From Chrysomallon squamiferum (lineage: Eukaryota > Mollusca > Gastropoda > Neomphalida > Peltospiridae), in NCBI GenBank assembly GCA_012295275.1, contig CM022676.1, positions 13,033,660 to 13,097,659 of the forward strand: a stretch of DNA of 64,000 bases. The letters run 5' to 3'. The stretch's first letter is position 1. Every line of letters starts with the position of its first letter. This document shows positions 62,578 to 64,000 of the stretch, one piece after another. A program made the position numbers and the translations under genes. The notes below the pieces were generated by a model that saw nothing but the letters and a program-made list of their open reading frames with translations, was not told where the DNA came from and did no database searches.

Positions 62578-63708
62578 TAATGCATTTTACGGTTTTATAA
62601 TCAAAAGAGTAATTTGTTTGATATTTATTTTGTAAATACAATTATAATAACATTATTGCTTGTATTTAATTATTAATCACATTTCCTTTATATACAATAA
62701 AAAAAAAATAAAAAAATAATAATATCAACCATAAACAAGCTTTGATAATATTTAATGAAGAATGAATTGTTACTATGGTATTTAATTGCTATTAATAATA
62801 CTACTACTGATAATAAAATATTATTTCTTTCCTTTACAAAAGAATTATTAATATCAGTTACATCTTTAGAAGAGCAAAATGGTATTATACTTTATAGTTG
62901 TTATTTATCTATTACAGCTTCAGAAGAACGAAGTAGTTCTAGTTCTCTGCTTGGTGCAGCTGTAGGCGGAGCTGTTGGTTCTGTGACAGTCATTGTTGTC
63001 ATAGTGATTCTTCTTTTGCTTAGAAGACGGGGACCATTTTCAAACAAATCTGGTATCTTCTTAACCAATCTGCAAATTGTGATAAACTAAACTATAATAG
63101 TGATTCTCTTGTAGGTTATTTCCTTCATTGTGAACCCTTCAATTATAATAATCTATACGTAAAGATTCTCACCTTTTAGCATAACGGTAAAATAAACAAA
63201 AAACATACCATATAATCTTTCACAAATATTACATAAAATTATGTTGTAGTATTAATATTTGTAGTACTTGTAGTAACAGCAGTAGTAGTGGTTGTTGCTG
63301 TTTTGGTAACAGTTCAGTATTTTCCTGAACACAATTCTAAATGTGGCAATGTTTTGTCTATCAGTTTCTGATTTCTGTTACCTTTACAGTTATGGAACAT
63401 CCTAGTCCAGTTACAGACCAAACATACGAAGGACTTCAACAAAACAGAGAAACTACTGAATACTCAAGAATTGAGATGTATGAAAATCTGAGACAAACTG
63501 GTAAACATAATTATATTTTGTAACCTATAATGAAATCAGTGTTATTTTAAAGAGAATACATTTTATTTAAACGTTTAAAATTATTTCAGGTGCTGTAAAT
63601 AAGACTATAACAGCTGACCACACGTATCAAGGTCTGCAAGAAAACAGAGAAGAACAACAATACACTAAACTGAACCTGTATGAAAATCTGAAGAAAAGTG
63701 ACAAATGA
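49270..63708 (+). CDS. Gene D: multi-Ig/FN3 transmembrane receptor with two ITAM-like tail exons
   Basis: Proposed exons: 49270-49324 (signal), 54238-54555 (V-type), 55830-55981 and 56685-56868 (split Ig), 57144-57458, 57711-58022, 58169-58447, 59294-59581, 59899-60165, 60279-60575 (Ig), 61272-61915 (Ig plus FN3), 62918-63052 (TM), 63390-63500 and 63590-63708 (tail). They total 3476 nt, one short of 1159 codons. The missing base maps to the FN3 part, where the frame jumps near 61795. As read, the protein ends at 61843 without TM or tail. The tail carries TYEGL..EYSRI..MYENL and TYQGL..QYTKL..LYENL. The link to the 49270 exon is inferred from phase and position. A recognition receptor with SH2-dependent signalling is plausible. 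Confidence 0.72.
49806..49998. mobile_element. Possible miniature inverted-repeat element
   Basis: TCCATATCCTCTCGG at about 49806 is nearly the reverse complement of CTGAGAGGATATGGC at about 49984. About 190 bp without coding content, so a small non-autonomous element is likely. Confidence 0.4.
50645..50760 (-). pseudogene. Leader/first-exon module copy 8, inverted and broken
   Basis: On the minus strand GGACACCCGGTAGAAACAAA and CACAACATTCACA lead to ATG at 50718, but the frame reads ATG GCG AGA CTC TGA. A short duplication interrupts the exon before GAGATATTTACTTGT. A CCAG then GTAAAC donor remains. Confidence 0.7.
50840..50924 (+). pseudogene. First-exon module copy 9, start codon lost
   Basis: The exon is otherwise intact (GGCGCTAATAGGATTC, then CTTGTTTCTGTCATGACTG and donor GTAAGT at 50925) but the initiator reads ACG at 50870. 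Length from ACG to the donor is 55 nt in the right phase. The leader is largely gone. It is head-to-head with copy 8. Confidence 0.65.
51585..51672 (+). pseudogene. Leader/first-exon module copy 10 (leader only)
   Basis: Leader phrases ACATGACACAACA, GGACACCCGGAAGAAACAAG and TTTAGTCAAAGCATTCAGA run to ATGTAAAACC, an immediate stop; the exon is missing and intron-like sequence (AAAACCTTTATTCAG) follows. Confidence 0.62.
52110..52173. repeat. (TTC)n then (ATT)n microsatellites
   Basis: Compound trinucleotide array within gene D intron 1. Confidence 0.93.
52320..52452 (+). pseudogene. Leader/first-exon module copy 11, start codon lost
   Basis: Leader GACATAACAAAATAATCTGG and AACAAGTTTAGTCACAACAT are clear. 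The initiator is AAG (CACAAAGGCGCTG) and the exon contains TAG after the third codon. The splice donor is also eroded. Confidence 0.7.
52453..54237. other. Gene D intron 1, remainder
   Basis: Nothing certain. A 137-codon plus-strand frame at 53060-53473 lies in fairly balanced sequence but shows no recognisable domain, signal peptide or paralogue in the window. Arrays: poly-A at 53579-53598, TTTA at 53716-53757, AAT at 54089-54123. Confidence 0.4.
54238..54555 (+). CDS. Gene D exon: V-type Ig without canonical cysteines
   Basis: Acceptor TTCCAACTAG at 54237, donor GTAAGT at 54556, 318 nt, phase 1 to 1. LTLTYTSDND and HAGTWTVEEN align with STVICRIN and VGTWTCADG of gene B, so both core cysteines are replaced. 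LCKSLSDGGLC keeps the second pair. Confidence 0.83.
54579..54619. repeat. (AC)n microsatellite
   Basis: AC array only 23 bp after the gene D V-exon donor. Confidence 0.96.
55830..55981 (+). CDS. Gene D exon: first half of a split Ig domain
   Basis: Acceptor CTTTTTAG at 55829. It encodes VDTSVINFTDACPVQ, EFSLTITTGCAYP and NISWKFTDKTSV. Donor GTAAAT at 55982 is chosen because it gives a phase 0 exit that fits the next exon; coding could instead extend further (to about 56055 the frame stays open). Confidence 0.62.
56107..56187 (+). other. Possible exon remnant in a gene D intron
   Basis: An open stretch reads KEKDIDWYKFKSN then SKPENNASA before CAG/GTTTTT. It looks Ig-like (WYKF) but its phases do not fit the neighbouring exons. 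Either a dead exon or coincidence. Confidence 0.25.
56533..56581 (+). pseudogene. Partial duplicate of the next gene D exon's start
   Basis: AACTTGATACCAGTTACTGC and the following 25 bp (NLIPVTAIDSNYCT) repeat the start of exon 56685 (NLTPVTATYSNGCT). The similarity stops after about 50 bp. Confidence 0.68.
56685..56868 (+). CDS. Gene D exon: second half of a split Ig domain
   Basis: Acceptor CTGTTTAAG at 56684, donor GTAAGT at 56869, 184 nt, phase 0 to 1. It encodes NLTPVTATYSNGC, KTVARLTMNYLTVQGKVNV and NDVCNKFICTAHFP. This is the only Ig domain in the window interrupted by an intron. Confidence 0.72.
57144..57458 (+). CDS. Gene D exon: Ig domain
   Basis: Acceptor TTTACAACAG at 57143, donor GTAAGA at 57459, 315 nt, phase 1 to 1. 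EGFVSHTCVTSPSNPIP, SVYWYKNNQQI and DDGHSVYCKAG give the Cys, Trp and D-x-G-x-x-x-C pattern of a C2 Ig. Confidence 0.9.
57711..58022 (+). CDS. Gene D exon: Ig domain
   Basis: Acceptor CATTTTACAG at 57710, donor GTAAGT at 58023, 312 nt, phase 1 to 1. RPLTLTCRILAAVKPD, VDFVWKFKDG and GKTILCTVRNTH show a C2-type Ig. Confidence 0.9.
58169..58447 (+). CDS. Gene D exon: Ig domain (PPSSSPVVS type)
   Basis: Acceptor GTGATTTCAG at 58168, donor GTAAGT at 58448, 279 nt, phase 1 to 1. Near-identical to the gene A and C copies; similarity continues about 70 bp into the following intron but not before the acceptor. Confidence 0.92.
59294..59581 (+). CDS. Gene D exon: Ig domain
   Basis: Acceptor TTTTTATAG at 59293, donor GTAAGA at 59582, 288 nt, phase 1 to 1. 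SLICSLPDSGKG, AAQVYWIRNG and VWYKCTAGN match gene A 2293-2580 and gene C 44309-44596; the last six codons differ (KIDLNIY). Confidence 0.92.
59899..60165 (+). CDS. Gene D exon: Ig domain (I-set like)
   Basis: Acceptor ATATTTTAG at 59898, donor GTAAGT at 60166, 267 nt, phase 1 to 1. DNLTLTCTSDSNPSPAVLKW and NHGNYTCEANV. It occupies the place of gene A exon 2952-3212 but is much more diverged. Confidence 0.92.
60279..60575 (+). CDS. Gene D exon: Ig domain
   Basis: Acceptor TTCTTAACAG at 60278; donor GTTTAG at 60576 fits phase 1 (a GTAAAA a few bases earlier would not). 297 nt. NNTVSITCFADGRPDN, HYWNGVFIED and EDGGMYTCSVQNG. Confidence 0.85.
60693..61011. mobile_element. Miniature inverted-repeat transposable element in a gene D intron
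   Basis: CTCAACCCTCCATTTAATGG on the left and TTAAATGGAGGGTTGACTG on the right form clear terminal inverted repeats about 320 bp apart. The inner parts also pair (CCAAAATCTGGATTTT against TTTTGGAAAATG). No coding content; superfamily not assigned. Confidence 0.8.
61205..61265. repeat. (ATT)n microsatellite at a splice acceptor
   Basis: ATT array ending only six bases before the acceptor GTATAG of exon 61272, in the place of the polypyrimidine tract. Confidence 0.93.
61272..61915 (+). CDS. Gene D exon: Ig plus FN3 with a 1-base frameshift
   Basis: Acceptor GTATAG at 61271, donor GTTATC at 61916, 644 nt. The first part encodes an Ig-like domain (TIFGWSNFDN, EDDIGTYKLTVCNEVG), then GPPLPPKEF starts an FN3 (HTLFLSWLPNYPG, RFILQYKPQ). 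At GGACAAAAGTG the frame gives QKCFITSP and stops at 61843. The next frame gives VFYNITSLKDKTVYDVRISA, the expected end of an FN3. One extra A in the A4 run would join them. This is a real frameshift allele or an assembly error in a homopolymer. Confidence 0.8.
62453..62532. mobile_element. Small palindromic element with Tigger/mariner-like ends
   Basis: CAGTGGTACCTTGACTTACG on the left and, reversed, CAGGGTTACCTCAACTTACG on the right, about 80 bp in total, beside a TATA run. The motif is typical of TcMar-Tigger termini and CAG follows TA. It is essentially two ends without an interior. Confidence 0.75.
62540..62576. repeat. (CA)n microsatellite
   Basis: CA array after a short GC-rich run next to the palindromic element. 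Confidence 0.94.
62918..63052 (+). CDS. Gene D exon: stalk and transmembrane helix
   Basis: Acceptor CTATTACAG at 62917, donor GTATCT at 63053, 135 nt, phase 1 to 1. ASEERSSSSS is followed by LLGAAVGGAVGSVTVIVVI and VILLLL, then the stop-transfer RRRGPF. Confidence 0.88.
63390..63500 (+). CDS. Gene D tail exon 1 (ITAM-like)
   Basis: Acceptor CCTTTACAG at 63389, donor GTAAAC at 63501, 111 nt, phase 1 to 1. DQTYEGL, eight residues, EYSRI, then MYENL. An acidic residue at -3 of the first Tyr and the YxxL-x8-YxxI spacing fit the ITAM consensus; YENL fits pYxN. Confidence 0.87.
63590..63708 (+). CDS. Gene D tail exon 2 (ITAM-like) and stop
   Basis: Acceptor TTATTTCAG at 63589, stop TGA at 63706-63708. 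DHTYQGL, eight residues, QYTKL, then LYENLKKSDK. It is a duplicate of the previous exon in layout and sequence. Confidence 0.88.
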
Positions 63709-63819
63709 TATTGTTATAATGAAAGTAACTTTACATTGTTTACGTTTTTAATGAATATAATACTGTATTCTCTCTACTTACACTGATACTTCACGTTTTC
63801 TTTGAAAGAAGCTAAATTC

Positions 63820-63825
63820 AATAAA
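63820..63825 (+). terminator. Candidate gene D polyadenylation signal
   Basis: AATAAA 112 bp after the gene D stop, at a normal 3'-UTR distance. Confidence 0.5.
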
Positions 63826-64000
63826 CAGAAACTAATTGTTTAACTGTTATATAACACAGTATAAGAAAATATTTTCTAGTGAAAAGAAACACAAATCGTG
63901 TCAGACGTTTTCTTGAAAACACAGTTCTAAGGAATTGCTTTTCAAAATTGAAGACAAAGGGAGAATTTTAATATTCAAAATAGTTTTAATAAAGGAATTG

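Larger units (their letters stand above)
61916..62917. other. Gene D intron before the TM exon
   Basis: AT-rich intron that carries the palindromic element at 62453-62532 and a CA array (62540-62575). No exon seen; the open frame just before 62918 is not supported by splice sites. Confidence 0.5.

Overview
This is nuclear DNA of an animal, almost certainly an invertebrate. It is AT-rich, has short symmetrical coding exons with GT..AG introns, many microsatellites and several broken transposons. The receptor architecture and a short GAGTTATT-type interspersed repeat fit a lophotrochozoan, most likely a mollusc. That placement is inference; no species could be identified.

The window is a cluster of immunoglobulin-superfamily (IgSF) receptor genes, called A to D here. 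Gene A (exons 1545-6897, plus strand, 5' part absent) encodes three Ig domains, an FN3-like domain, a Gly/Ile-rich transmembrane (TM) helix and a tyrosine-rich tail, and its frame is intact. Gene B (27255-34169) is a complete four-exon gene: signal peptide, V-type Ig, second Ig, TM and a long acidic tail without YxxL pairs. Gene C (39002-47862) is a close paralogue of A that also has 5' exons, but its V exon is cut by a stop and a 1-base deletion frameshifts its tail. Gene D (first exon probably 49270; exons 54238-63708) is a long receptor with about nine Ig domains, FN3, TM and a tail of two duplicated exons, each with an ITAM-like tyrosine pair. It has one frameshift in the FN3 exon. A minus-strand relic of a B-like gene lies at 14472-15110.

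Nearly every exon starts and ends in phase 1, so domains can be added, lost or skipped without breaking the frame. Exons have clearly been copied between genes: the same two Ig exons occur in A, C and D.

The most striking structure is a dispersed first-exon module. A conserved leader of roughly 100 bp runs into a 55-nt signal-peptide exon that starts ATGGCG and ends in phase 1. About a dozen copies lie between 7 and 52 kb: four look usable, one has an intact ATG but the wrong phase, and the rest are decayed. GA arrays tend to sit between the end of one unit and the next module. This could be an array of alternative promoters, or the debris of repeated tandem duplication.

Mobile DNA includes a hAT-like end, a Tigger/pogo transposase fragment, a Tc1 transposase fragment, an L1-like LINE fragment, a 2.75-kb element with long inverted arms, and several miniature inverted-repeat elements. 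Functions below are inferred from domain architecture only.
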